This document shows positions 1 to 10,909 of a DNA stretch of 64,000 nucleotides, piece after piece; the first letter of the stretch is position 1; each line of letters begins with the position of its first letter. Source of the DNA: Lumbricus rubellus (lineage: Eukaryota > Annelida > Clitellata > Crassiclitellata > Lumbricidae); assembly GCA_945859605.1 (NCBI GenBank), contig OX243811.1:56090069-56154068 (forward strand), given 5' to 3'. The translations under genes were made by a program, and so were the position numbers. Under the pieces are notes generated by a model. It was not told the origin of the DNA. It was given only the letters and a program-made list of their open reading frames with translations, and did not search any database.

Positions 1-660
1 CTCCTCCTCCTCATCCTCTTACGTCTTTCCATCTTTCTTCCACTCGTCGCTTAGTTCTTGTCTATTTTCTTGTCTGCTTATTTCTTTTTCTCCCGCTTTC
101 GTCTCTATAATTATTTGTCCAATCTATATTCTCCGTTTCTCATTATTTTTCCTCGTTATTGTTTGTTATCACTCTGCAGTCTTTAGTCTCGTCATTCTCT
201 TCAATCTATTGCTGGCCAGTCCATCTATTCTCGTTTGCCTTAAATTCATTTTCCTACTGCACGTTGTTTCTTCATATTCTTTCTGTCCCCTTTTCTCTCT
301 CCCTCTCGTTCCTCTTTCAACTCATATCTTATAGGACTCAAATTCGTCATGATCTCGTCATGATCTCGTTCTGATCCTGACCTTTTCGTCCTCAAGGTTC
401 CTCCCTATATACATCTGCTTGTCCACTCCTTCCCAATCCTCTCCTCAACCACTCTTCCCTCCTCCTCCTTCTCCCTCTTCCACCTCAACCCCTCTTCACT
501 CCTCCTACTTCTCCCTCTTCCTCCTCAACCCCTCTTCCCTTCTCCTACTCCTCTTCCTTCTCCTCCTCCTCCTTCTTCTTCTCCTCTTCCTCTTCCTCCT
601 TCTTCTTCTCCTTCTTCCCCTTCTTCCTTCTCATCCTCTTCCTCCTCTACTCCACCAATA
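1..660. repeat. Pyrimidine-rich low-complexity tract
   Basis: The plus strand is almost all C and T, with CTT, TCC and CTTC runs densest at 420-660. Long open frames here encode only Ser, Leu, Pro and Phe and follow from the composition. No gene is seen. Confidence 0.8.
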
Positions 661-778
661 AATTTTATTTGTCGACTGAGTCCCATTTGGGAAAGTAGTG
701 CACGATGGCGAAATATTACGATGGACGACTAGTAATAAGACTGTTTGCTTTGTGTTTGTATGTGCGTGCGTTCGTGTA

Positions 779-1600
779 CACCGTGTTCCAATAAAAGTAA
801 GCCAAACTGTTTCTCATATATCTCTGATGCCTGATACTTAATCATACTAAAAAAATTGCGAAATAATTTAGAGAATTGAACCAACAATTTAATTCAAGCA
901 TATCGCGCAAAGTGCCTCGTTAAAACAGAAACGGACACCATTATAGCAGACTGTTGCATGCGTGCGCGACTTCGCGTACTCATTTAAGCAAGTCCGTTGC
1001 GGTTTCGACGTTGTCTTGGTCGTTCCCATTTAGCCTTCATTGATACTGAAGTAAAAGGTAATGGATCCTATATTATCGCAACGTTCTGCTGTCACAACAT
1101 CTTCTACCTGTTATCAGAAATCTTTAGCCCCAGAAGGACATTTTCTTTTTCAACAGGACAGTGCCCCAACCCACAGAGCCATGCAGGAAACCATCGAAAT
1201 GCTGACAAGAGAGATACCAGACTTCATTTCTCCCACATTGTGACCTCCGAACAGTTCAGATTAAAACTCTGTTGACTATAACGTGTGGAGTGTGATGCAA
1301 GAGCGAGTCTACCAAACATCAATTTATGATATAAGCGATTTGAAGCAACGTTTGTTGGAAGTGAGGAATGGCCTGGATCAGAGGATTACCGACGATGTAT
1401 ACTGTTGCCCAATGGCGCCAGGCTTGCGTGAAAGTTGAAAGATTCATGTCTTTCAATCCGTTCAAATTTATGGCATGATAATGTTGGAATCATACTGTTG
1501 GTTCAATTCTCGAAAATATATCGGGACAATTTTAGTGTGATTTTCAGGCACTAGAGATGTACGAAAAACAGTTTGGCTTATTTTTTATTGAACCACCGTG
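779..1600 (+). mobile_element. Decayed Tc1/mariner-type transposon, flanked by TA
   Basis: The ends are inverted repeats (left CACCGTGTTCCAATAAAAGT; right end is the complement of CACGGTGGTTCAATAAAAAA) and both sides carry TA, the target duplication of this superfamily. Similarity of the ends continues through AAGCCAAACTGTTT. The 822-bp body keeps pieces of a DDE transposase on the plus strand, in shifted frames. It belongs to the same family as the element at 22205-23421. Too broken to be autonomous. Confidence 0.88.
997..1437 (+). pseudogene. Tc1/mariner transposase remnant
   Basis: Pieces of the catalytic half of a DDE transposase are readable in two or more frames. Around 1120-1243 the frame gives FLFQQDSAPTHRAMQ followed by PDFISPTL, the region around the second catalytic Asp. 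At about 1260-1437 come a DYN.W-like stretch and the terminal QRLLEVRNGLDQRI part. The N-terminal DNA-binding domain is absent and frames are broken, so this is a pseudogene. Family assignment rests on the FQQD..P.H signature and on the inverted repeats around it. Confidence 0.82.
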
Positions 1601-1647
1601 TAAAACTGTACATGTGTATTTGCATGCATTTGTTTACGTATAAATTT

Positions 1648-1760
1648 GCGCGCGTGCGTTTGTACGCACGCATTATAGGGTAATCGTGCGTTTGTACGCG
1701 CGCATTATATAGGGTAAATCGTGCGTTTGTGCGTGCATGTGTGTGTGTGTGCGTAGATTA
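1648..1760. repeat. Short tandem repeat of about 40 bp plus GT tract
   Basis: The segment CGTGCGTTTGTACGC followed by CGCATTATAGGG occurs twice with a partial third copy, then runs into alternating GT. The alternating purine-pyrimidine sequence could adopt Z-DNA. Confidence 0.7.
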
Positions 1761-2174
1761 TCATTCTCTGCACTCTCGAGCAGACTCTATGGACATAGAG
1801 AGGATTCGAAGACGGAACATGCATACAGATATACTGCTCCGTATAAAGATCCACAGGGAAACGAAAACGGAACCGATTCCCACAATCCCTGCATAGTTCG
1901 ATAAAAATGATCCCCCCCCGTTTTCGCAATATTGGTTGCTCCTCCGATGCTTGTCCGAATGCAAGAGATCGATTGAAAAGAAGACTTAAACATACATAGA
2001 CGGCATGCAGGACAAATACGTTGAGGGATTAAGAAAATCCATTCCTTCACAATATTCAACGATTTGGCGCATATATTAATTCTGTATATACATGTACAAA
2101 TGTCGTTTGCACGAGAAGCGTGGAAAGATGGAAATGCTGCCGTGGACGGAAAAGGTTGAAAAAATTGAGGTTAT
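1761..2174. other. No gene seen
   Basis: Unique-looking sequence. Overlapping minus-strand open frames of 67-90 codons have no recognisable domain. Confidence 0.5.
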
Positions 2175-2345
2175 ATTAATAATAATAATTTTCCTTTATT
2201 CATCAATCCGGTTGACAGAACGCAACCGGTTATACCGTTACAGTGCACAATTATGCAGTTGAAACAATTCACAAGAACGCAGATCACACAAATCTCAACT
2301 ATACTAACTGAACAGACAGCCTGCAATGCAGACAGATTTCTAAGT
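2175..2345 (-). repeat. Dispersed repeat family A, copy 1
   Basis: It starts with an AAT/ATT run and continues CAATCCGGTTGACAGA, ACCGGTT, ATGCAGTTGAAACAATTCAC and GAACAGACAGCCTGCAATGC. The same order is found at 26038-26255 and 35922-36180. The ATT-rich end looks like the 3' tail of a retroposon lying on the minus strand. No coding part is seen. Confidence 0.75.
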
Positions 2346-2595
2346 GGATTGAAAAATTGTTGATGAAAAACTGTGCGTGGAAAAGATGTGAAACGTGTCC
2401 ATGGCTGGCTGGAATATTCACCGAGTGCTATGTATATTACGCGTCGTCACATCCTGCTTCTAGTTCGGTGTGTCGATTCTCATCAGAAAGCATCTTCACT
2501 GTTCTTTCAGCGTGTCTCACTTGAGCTGCACACTTCAGCACATCGCGTCGATTGGCAGATCGTGTTGCATTCAATTGGCGCTACAGAAGTTATCG

Positions 2596-2651
<56 letters not shown>

Positions 2652-2658
2652 CGATGAT
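2596..2658. repeat. (GAT)n microsatellite
   Basis: About 20 GAT units, with one GAC interruption near the end. Confidence 0.95.
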
Positions 2659-3384
2659 GAGCTGCGTTGGGTTTTGAGGTATAGGCCTAGTCATCTCTGA
2701 TGCTTTCGCTAATCTGATTTATGGATGAAGTCAATTGACCAGTCATGCCTTAAGACCACTCTCTCATAAGTTATTTGCAATATAATTATCAACAGCATTA
2801 TATTTATATTACATACGCATACATATATGTATATATATATATAATGTATATCTATATAAATAAGAACGTTATGGTACAGCGTTCTATGTCACACTCTACT
2901 GACCCACGTCACTGTGTCTTTCACTTTTACATCTGCGTTCACATTATAATTAAACGATTAGACTACATTTGTGTTAATGGATATAATTTATAGCTTACAT
3001 CGCATTACAGGCACAGGCTGTATACAGCTACATCACATTACATCACTATGCTGCTGCTTTGAGTCACGTCGTAATACTATAATGGTAATGTGAATTTAAT
3101 CATAAAACGATTCTCATTATCATCATCACTCATCACTTTTAGGCCTATAGCCTATACATCTCAGGTCCATCATTATAATTATTCTAGCGAATTAATTATT
3201 TCCATTCTTTTCGATCTCATCCAAAGGTATAATGTTTTTCTTTTGCTATGTCGATGTCTTAATCTTCATTATCATCGCTTGCGTCGTTTATTCTGCTTTC
3301 TTCGTCGTTTTCCACATTTGCCAAATGAGTGTGAATGTCGTCTAAATCTTCATTCTGCACTTCTATAAATAGAAACAACCGCGT

Positions 3385-3385
3385 C

Positions 3386-3421
<36 letters not shown>

Positions 3422-3450
3422 TGACATACATGTCATATATATACGACATG
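3385..3450. repeat. Palindromic (AT)n / ACATGTCAT segment
   Basis: Alternating AT runs flank ACATGACATACATGTCAT, giving a near-perfect palindrome able to form a cruciform. Confidence 0.7.
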
Positions 3451-4080
3451 TAGTCTATTCCAGCTCAACGTACTTGCCTTGGATGCTTATCGTTAACATT
3501 TTCGATATACATGTATAATTGCTGTTTTTGTGGTTTAATTTTTCTTCTCCCTCTGCGTTTATTAGTATAACATCCATGAAATCTTAAGGATCTGTTTTGC
3601 TGATTATTTAGTCGTCAGTTGACATAAAAAACACTAAGACTTAATCTTAGGAAACCGGCGAAACTTTCTTTTTCTGTCTCTTTCTCTCAGCACGGATCAG
3701 AAACTTGGTCGCTGAGAATTCTGTTTCTTAGCAAAAACTTCATGCGCCAACCTTATAATAGACAGTTTCACAGAAATGCCTATTATCTCGCAAACCTAAT
3801 TCTTTTAAAAGTCGGTCAGCGACTCGCTTGTGCTTATCCTGTAAGCTTTTTTGTTGCTGTTGCCCTTATCGCCTTCAACTATATATAATGCTTTCGCTCG
3901 TTCTGTCTGTATCTTCCTGATGCCTTATATGTATTGTTAGATTCTGCTATATGTAGTAAGCTGTACTATATATATTTGATAGCAGCTCTAACCCGTGTAA
4001 AGGTCATGAGACCTATTTACTCCACATCATGTGAGATGGAGGAGTGACTGTCTAAGGAACTTGATAAAAGGCGTAGTTCT

Positions 4081-4190
4081 GTTTGCAAACGTCGGAATTG
4101 GGCTGTAGAAATTGTGGAGGCGAATTCGTGATCCAGTTGATCATTTTTGGTGTGGAAGACGAATTCTCCTTTTGAAGACGTTTGCATATT
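4081..4190. repeat. Imperfect inverted repeat with two nested arms
   Basis: GCAAACGTC near 4086 is complementary to GACGTTTGC near 4178. Inside, GGAGGCGAATTCGT faces ACGAATTCTCC. The transcript could fold into a long interrupted hairpin. Function unknown. Confidence 0.5.
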
Positions 4191-5091
4191 CGAACCATGT
4201 CTGGTCCTGTCAGTCGTGTTCGGTGACGTGTTTCTTATGCCGTGCTGCGTTCGTGTATTACGGTAACAACAGGGTCGCGTATGTTAATCTTCTCTCCAAT
4301 TCTTGTATTTTATCGTGTATGTTTTTGTTTAATTATTTCGTTTATATTTTACGAAACTGTCTTTTTTTGACTTATTTAGCGAGAATCCATTTTCCCCTTA
4401 GAGTATTTAGAAGTTCGAACCATAGAGTCGCGGGACTTCTAACAGTATACCCGGTCCTAACTTACCCATATTGATTTGTTTTAGCAGAACAACTGCAGCT
4501 CTGGTGAACATAGGCTATACTCTGGTTGTCTCGGTTTAGTTGTTTGGGTTTTTAAAGAAATGCAGACTTATAACGATTGACCCTTTATAGAACAAAGTGC
4601 ATTAAATGGTATGGGAATCGTGTAACCACGGTCGGTAAAGGGTTAAAATTCGATTAATGCGATGAACTCTCACAAGAATATTCACAAACCGTATGTGTGC
4701 ACATTTCCGCCTATATAGATCTATCAGCCTATCTACTCACATACATTAATTATCGTATGCACAATTGCACATGTAACATACACGCACATTTTTCTTCATG
4801 TATACACTCATCAGCCACTGCTGTATTTATATAGTATTCTGCCCGGAATATATGATGACAAATAGCTATAGTCAATAGTTTTGTGCGCATCGATGAATGG
4901 AGAATGTGATTGGTCGACGGCTATAAAATATGACTTATAGGAAGGCGGCGACATGCAATCGGTGATTTACTGAGTATAGTCCATTCGACAGATAATATAC
5001 CAACGATGACGATAATGACGATGACGATGGAAGTCCAAACGCACAGCCGCCAATACTCTATGAACTATTATTATCATTATAAACGAAAGAT

Positions 5092-5575
5092 GTGAACTTT
5101 TCTTTCCTTTTGGTATCTTTCTTAAATCACTTTTCTCTTATTTACATTCCGTTGCTTCCGCGTTTTCTTCGCATGTCTGATGAGCACCTTCTTCATTTTT
5201 CTTTCTTTGTTCTCATTTTCATTACATTAATCTTCCTCATCATCGCATTCTTCATTCTTGTCTTTCTCATCTTAGTTTCTTCATAATCATCTTCATTCTC
5301 ATCTTCTTCGTACGTCCTCTTCATCACAATCTTTGTCATCCTCTTTTTACATCCCTGTCTTCTTCTTCATATAATACACGTCTTCTTCATATACACCTCT
5401 TCTTCATCCTCATCTGCTTCAATTTCGTCTTCTTCATCCCAGTTTTCGTCAACCCCGCCTCCTTTTTCATTGACTGCCCGTCCCTGGCTAACACATTCCT
5501 CGTCGTCGTCGTCCTCCTCCTCATCCTGCTGCTGCTGCTGCTGCTGTTTCCTTTCTGCTGCCATCTTTCTCAATC
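5092..5575. repeat. CTT/TC-rich tract with a (CTG)n run
   Basis: The plus strand is rich in CTT and CAT, with about seven CTG units at 5526-5547. The hydrophobic plus-strand frame and the Glu/Asp/Gln minus-strand frame are products of composition. Confidence 0.75.
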
Positions 5576-5632
5576 GTCGTCTGTCATTGTTAGGCAGTCA
5601 TCGCCAGATCATAATCCACGATCATCAGTGAC

Positions 5633-5756
5633 GCCACCATCACCCACCCTCCCCTACCATCACCCACCATCCCCTACCATCACCCACCCTCCCCTACCAG
5701 CACCCACCCTCTCCTACCAGCACCCACCCTCCCCTACCATCACCCACCTCCCCTAC
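5633..5756. repeat. 20-bp minisatellite
   Basis: About six copies of CATCACCCACCCTCCCCTAC with CAT/CAG and CCT/CAT variants. Confidence 0.9.
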
Positions 5757-5914
5757 AATCCATGGCTTTTAGCGATTATTGCTTTTCCAGTTCAGCAGCC
5801 GACCAGTCTCACCCTGCAGCCTCCACTCCCGAGTTCCCACTCCAGCCTTCCCCACGCATTCTAATATATATATAAATTTCTACGTAGTTCTAGGAATCTA
5901 GGTAGTCATCAAGG

Positions 5915-6165
5915 CTGTGCATGCATGCAGGAGTGTATGCACGCATGCATGCAATGCAAGTATGTGTGTGCGCTTAATATAGGCTATGCGTAGGCTACAT
6001 TGTGCGTATTATTTTGTGTATACTATGTATATAAAAATATGTATTGTATGCAAAGCTGCATGTATGCATGCAAGTATGTGTATTGCTATGCATGCACAGA
6101 TGTGTGCGCGTGCGTGTTTGAATGCATGTGCGTGTGTATACATGTATGTAGACATAGCAGGTCCT
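5915..6165. repeat. ATGCATGC / GTGTGC-rich tract
   Basis: Alternating purine-pyrimidine sequence with repeated GCATGCATGCA, a candidate Z-DNA-forming stretch. No gene. Confidence 0.6.
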
Positions 6166-6268
6166 ATGCCTATACATACATGCTTGACTTCAAATAATAA
6201 TAATCTACTTAACGTTAGACTATAAGTCTATTATTTGCATGCGTTCAGCAGCTAGTTGTACGACAGCC

Positions 6269-6576
6269 CAAGGGCGGATACAGAAATTTTGGACGGGGGG
6301 CCAAAACATTCTTGACACTTTGGGTCTGGGAAAAAATTCGCATCCGATAAAAAAATTGATGACCTTTTTTTTAGTCATCCGGCCAAATTTTCGGGAAAAT
6401 CGTACCATTTCATCCGTCAAAAAAGTTGATGACTTTTTTTTTAGTCATCCGGCCAAATTTTCGGGAAAAGCGTACCATTTTAGCCGCCGCTGAAACCAAA
6501 TGGGGGGGCACGATACATGGCATTTCTAAATGGGGGGGCCATGGCCGGATTGGCCTCCCCCCTGGATCCGCCCCTG
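6269..6576. mobile_element. hAT-type non-autonomous element (308 bp)
   Basis: It is bounded by CAAGGGCGGATACAG and CTGGATCCGCCCCTG, imperfect terminal inverted repeats. The flanks carry a perfect 8-bp duplication, CGACAGCC, at 6261-6268 and 6577-6584. Eight-bp duplications with CAG-type ends are the hallmark of hAT elements. The core holds two copies of an approximately 70-bp unit built around the hairpin GATGAC-T-run-GTCATC. No coding sequence. Confidence 0.9.
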
Positions 6577-6584
6577 CGACAGCC

Positions 6585-7215
6585 ACATCTCTGGAGTCTG
6601 TAGATTTAAACTATAGCCACATCAAGCAACATAGATCTACTAGATAAACAGTATTGGTCAACTAGTATATAATTATGTTGTGAATTTCATTTCGAGGTAT
6701 TTAACACAAGCAACATACTAGATTAAAACTATTGGTCAACTAGTATTGGCCTACATGCTGTGAATTTCATCTAGACTTGGTATTTAGCAAACGTTGGTTA
6801 TTTTCTTCGCTACGTTTTCGTTATAGTCGGATCTGCAGCGGAAGTAGAACAGAATCGAAAATGAATCATTTGAGTTGCAGGACCTCGATGTTCATCGGCA
6901 GAATCTGTGGCCACTCCTTGCGTCACCTAAACCCCTCAGCAGATGAATCTGTGTCCCTTATAAGCAGGTGCGTATTATAGTCGTTGGATGTTGGAGGAGA
7001 AAAGACCGACAAACAGAAAGCAAGTGTGTAGCGAAATTGCTTACTATATATCTGGGAAGTGGCTGATGTCACTGAATAAGGGAGTGGGAGTTTCCTATTA
7101 CCAAAAACTCGCCGGCTGTCCCAATAAATCGTTCGTTCCTCTGTTGCCAGAAATAAACAGACACAGCGTTGTATCCAATCCAGATGAATAGAATGATTCG
7201 GATTCTCTACATTCC
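6585..7215. other. No gene seen
   Basis: Includes an imperfect duplication (6620-6690 and 6700-6770) sharing CAACTAGTAT and GTGAATTTCAT. Otherwise featureless. Confidence 0.5.
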
Positions 7216-7221
7216 CACCTG

Positions 7222-7260
<39 letters not shown>
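7222..7260. repeat. (AT)n microsatellite
   Basis: About 18 AT units ending in TGTATA. Confidence 0.95.
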
Positions 7261-7262
<2 letters not shown>

Positions 7263-7361
7263 ACCAACTCCACAGGAGAGAGGATTAAGGGCTCTCTGGC
7301 ACGTTCCATAATTGTTGCTTAAAAACTGCTCTTTTTGGCTGGAGTCCATAGCACCTCCGAG

Positions 7362-7400
7362 AAGACCCTTCACAGATGCGCTATATAAATTAGAAAAAAC
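7362..7400. repeat. GCGCTATATAAAT-type dispersed end
   Basis: GATGCGCTATATAAATTAG matches the motif that recurs, in either orientation, near 9990, 10420, 28825, 30420, 40525, 45940 and 55480. It probably marks the ends of a dispersed repeat family. Confidence 0.5.
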
Positions 7401-7850
7401 GAATTTGACCTACCACTCATTTACTTTATACCTCTCCATCCGTTCCTCTTTCGTTCTCATTCACTAATCCCTCAATTCTCTGTCCTCTCATACACTCGTC
7501 CATTCTTTGCTTTTACTCTTCCCTACATGCACCTCTTCCATGCCTCCTCGACTTCCATTTCCATGTCCTGCATTCGCCAATTTTTCCTTTTCCAGTTCGT
7601 CCTCTTACATTCCTCCAGTGTCTCTTTCCCACTATCTCACTGTTTGTCCTCTTCCATGGTCCATGGCGTATCTCTATTCCACTCTCTTCCTCATGCTCAG
7701 TGTTCCACCGTCGTCGTCGTTTGGCTTCTGATGTTAATTCTCATCTCGCATTCATCCGGCGTTCCACTTAATCCGTCCATCATTCTTCCTAATCCCTTCT
7801 CACTTGTGAACGCAGCTCATCCGACGACCCATTATAATATCCATACACAC
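7400..7850. other. Pyrimidine-rich, no gene seen
   Basis: TC-biased sequence. The frame at 7527-8060 begins here but mostly translates the GA/GACA array downstream. Confidence 0.6.
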
Positions 7851-7853
7851 GAG

Positions 7854-8020
7854 ACGAGACACAGAGAGAGAGAGACAGAAAGAGACAGAGAGAGAGACAG
7901 AGAGACAGAGAGAGAGAGACAGACAGACAGAGACAGACAGAGAGAGACAGAGAGAGAGACAGAGAGAGAGAGAAAGAGACACACACACACAGACAGAGAA
8001 AGACAGAGAGACAGACAGAG
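7854..8020. repeat. (GA)n/(GACA)n compound microsatellite
   Basis: Interspersed AGAG and GACAGA units over about 165 bp, ending in an ACAC run. Confidence 0.95.
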
Positions 8021-8093
8021 AGTCCTGTATCACATTCACCATACATCAAATAATATTTGAAAATAATATGTGCATATTGTATAGATTTCCTCG

Positions 8094-8102
8094 AGTGTGT
8101 GG

Positions 8103-8141
<39 letters not shown>

Positions 8142-8142
8142 T
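8094..8142. repeat. (GT)n microsatellite
   Basis: About 20 GT units with one GGT and one AT interruption. Confidence 0.95.
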
Positions 8143-8199
8143 GTTGGCATGTGTGTCTGTGGATGTCTGTATGATGATGCCTACATGTTTTTGTCTGTC

Positions 8200-9470
8200 T
8201 GGCTGTTCCTAATCTCAGGCAACAAAGCTGTAGTCCTGCATGCATTGCGTTCGAGTTGATGGTGCAGATCAGATGAAGGTATACGGAGAACCAACCAACC
8301 GACCGACGGACCGTACATCGTCGTGCCTTGCACCATCGTTCTGGAACATTCCACCAATTCACAGACGATATTCTGCTTCACTGGTCTTGAACGTATTTTG
8401 TTTTCTCTTCAGCTTAACCGGATGCTGCGATGCTTTCCAGCCTTTAAGACTGCAGGCAGCATGTTCCAGCGCTTTTGTCCAGGTTTTTTAAAGGCCCTAT
8501 AAAAGCATTATGAGATAGACATCCAGTGATAATATTAAAAATAATATGATATTTTGGTGTTTGATTCTAACTCTACTAACAGCAGTGCTATTTATTGGTC
8601 TGGTATTGGACTCAGACTTTTGTATACAGATGAAAAACAACCTTAGACTCATCTGAGACAACGGTCCCTTTAAAGTTTCAGACAGCAGCAATCTCCTCGT
8701 CCCGTAAAAAATCAGATGGAAAATGAATTGCTAATATCACGGATTGAACTTTGCAGAAAATAATCATATTTAACTCTTCTAATACTAGAAAAAAAATTCA
8801 TTCAGTCATTCTGAAAATCTGCTCGTATACGTTCTCTTTTCTGGTCTATAAGTTAAAATAATTATTACGAAGTTGAATGTAGTTAAAACCAATAATTAGA
8901 TTACGTCGCTTATCAAAATAATGCACAGAAACCTAGAAGATCTCGAGTCACCAGTTGTGAGCTCACGCACACGCGTAGAACCAGCCACGGATTCCCATCC
9001 ACAGCTTAGAGAAGAATTATATTGAACTATAGATTATAATTAAGATTATATTGAATTTTTTTAAATATTTATATTGAACGGTAAATTATATAGGCTATTC
9101 TGACTATTCATAATTATATTGAACTAAGCTTATAAATTATATTTTCACAGACCAACTCTACTATCCAAACTCGCCATCGATATCAAATGATTTCGATTTT
9201 CTAGACTACTGGATATTCTGTTCCGAGATAACATTTTATCTGAAATTCAATAACCTTGTGACTTTCGCCTCTACGGTTTACAACCGCGCATGTCTAATCC
9301 AGTTAGAGTCAACCGAACGCTAGGAGTGGCGACCTTCCAACAAACTAGACAATAATTTATTTCCAATCTCTTGAGGCTTACCGGTTAACTAACTCTTTCG
9401 TTCATCCTGAGATGGATTTCTGTCGGCGGATTTAGTTAGGAAGATTGATTCACTTCTGGGCGGACAATAT
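8200..9470. other. No gene seen; AT-rich
   Basis: A short direct repetition of TTATATTGAACT-like segments lies at 9015-9135. No domain-bearing frame. Confidence 0.5.
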
Positions 9471-9474
9471 GGGT

Positions 9475-9545
9475 GCAGCGGTGGCGCATTGGGTGAGAGA
9501 CGCTGGAGGATGCATCAGAAAGCTATGGTTGGTTCGTGAGGAACT
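9475..9545 (+). repeat. tRNA-like SINE head, decayed
   Basis: GCGGTGGCGCATTGGGT followed by GAGACGCTGG resembles the 5' half (A-box side) of tRNA-derived SINEs. No intact B-box follows; the nearest candidate is GGTTGGTTCGTGAGG. Weak call. Confidence 0.35.
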
Positions 9546-9647
9546 GAACGGAAGTTTTTTGTACAACGTGCAATCGTCTCAATTCTACCTTAGCCAGTTA
9601 CTTAGTGCAGAGCACTTTCTATGAAATTTAATTTATTGAAGAGGGCT

Positions 9648-9649
<2 letters not shown>

Positions 9650-9681
<32 letters not shown>
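9650..9681. repeat. (AT)n microsatellite
   Basis: About 15 uninterrupted AT units. Confidence 0.95.
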
Positions 9682-9686
<5 letters not shown>

Positions 9687-10075
9687 CTATAATAAAATTA
9701 TGCTACATGCATTGCTGTATGAAGTAATACTCTTCTTTATTCGCTCGCTATAACTTATAGATAATTATAGCCTAAATTTTTTTACCACACACCCGTTCGC
9801 ATGATTCCTATACAAATGGACCTACAAAGATATAACAATCGGCCTAACGGGCCTAACGAGATATTCTAATGATTCACAAGGGTTACATGCAATGTGAATA
9901 TTCGCCGAGACCCTTGTCGTGTTTCCATTATTATTATTATCGTTGTAAGCTTGTTCCACGCAATGACTTCATAGATCCGCTGGCTGAATTTATATAGCGC
10001 CTTGAATAGAGTGACAGAACAGATTGTTCGGACAATGAGAGCCGGATATGTTCTTTCCTAATTAGATCTCTCTGG

Positions 10076-10084
10076 TTACGTCAT
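10076..10084 (+). promoter_or_regulatory. CRE/ATF-like site upstream of candidate exon
   Basis: TTACGTCAT matches the half-conserved bZIP site and lies 56 bp before the ATG at 10140. A single motif, so weak. Confidence 0.25.
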
Positions 10085-10139
10085 CACAGCAGCAGCAGCA
10101 TCAGCATCAGCATCATCATCTCAGTTGCTGCATCAGACA

Positions 10140-10252
10140 ATGGCCCCGGTGGCAGAACTTCACTTCCGTTCCTCTATCTTCTTTGTCTCGTCTCAGTCGC
10201 TGCAGTCAGTGCGAGAATTAGTGAGTCTTGTCTTCCGTCCAAACAGAGTGTG
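10140..10252 (+). CDS. Candidate first coding exon with signal peptide (frame interrupted)
   Basis: An ATG in strong context (GACAATGGCC) is followed, one frame away, by LPFLYLLCLVSVAAVSA, a textbook hydrophobic core with a small-residue cleavage site, then RISESCLPSKQSV. The segment ends at GTGTG|GTGAGT, a consensus splice donor at phase 0. The signal-peptide frame is open upstream for over 100 bp but has no ATG of its own. The ATG frame enters it only if one base is missing from the C4 run at 10143-10146. So this is either a real secreted-protein exon with an assembly or mutational indel, or coincidence. The mature protein is not identified. Confidence 0.4.
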
Positions 10253-10690
10253 GTGAGTTCATAGTCTCCAACGAAACCATCGACAATTTTTACATGTGTA
10301 CATGACATTGTATCTAGATCAAGTTTGACAAATCGTCGTCGTCGCCTATGGTGACAGAAATCGCATTAGACCACATAATTATTATTATGATGATCCGTCA
10401 ACACAAGCCCACATTTATATAGCGCTGTTCGTGGCTCGGTATAACGGAACAACAAGTAATTAAACAAAGGGTTAATGAGTCATAATTATATTATTATATT
10501 ATGTAATATATGCATATATACTTATTAGCCCGAGCGTTGCACGTGTATACGTAGGTTCATGTTTATCTGATTCGATTGAAATTGAACCGTGTCACTGAAC
10601 GACTACTGCACGTACTTTATGCAAACTGTCACTGGAGGCGCAAGCATTGATACAGATGAGATTGCACTGCGAATGTCGATGGCTTGCTGG
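10253..10690. other. No gene seen beyond the splice donor
   Basis: If the preceding exon is real, this begins its intron. Contains a TATATAGCGC motif near 10420. Confidence 0.4.
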
Positions 10691-10692
10691 AG

Positions 10693-10905
10693 ATAGACAG
10701 ACAGGCAGACAGACAGACAGACAGGCAGACAGATAGACAGACAGACAGACAGACAGACATACAGATAAATAAACAGCCAGACAGACAGATATACGGACAG
10801 ACAGCCAGACAGGCAGACAGACAGATAGACAGATAGACAAAGAGAGAAACAGATAGATAGACAGACAGACAGACAGATAGACAGACAGATAGACAGATAG
10901 ACAGG
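10693..10905. repeat. (GACA)n microsatellite
   Basis: About 210 bp of CAGA units with GATA, CAGG and CAGC variants. Confidence 0.95.
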
Positions 10906-10909
10906 AGGA

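Larger units (their letters stand above)
2700..5090. other. No gene seen; AT-rich intergenic or intronic DNA
   Basis: Contains an AT palindrome (3385-3450) and an imperfect inverted repeat (4081-4190), both listed separately. Open frames here (for example 3090-3368 and 4112-4474) have no recognisable domain. Confidence 0.5.

Noticed and set aside
4040..4100. Hammerhead ribozyme core near CAAACGTCGG
   Set aside because: The CUGAUGA and GAAA core segments are absent.
5092..5286. Hydrophobic membrane-protein-like frame
   Set aside because: It is a translation of CTT/TC-rich DNA.
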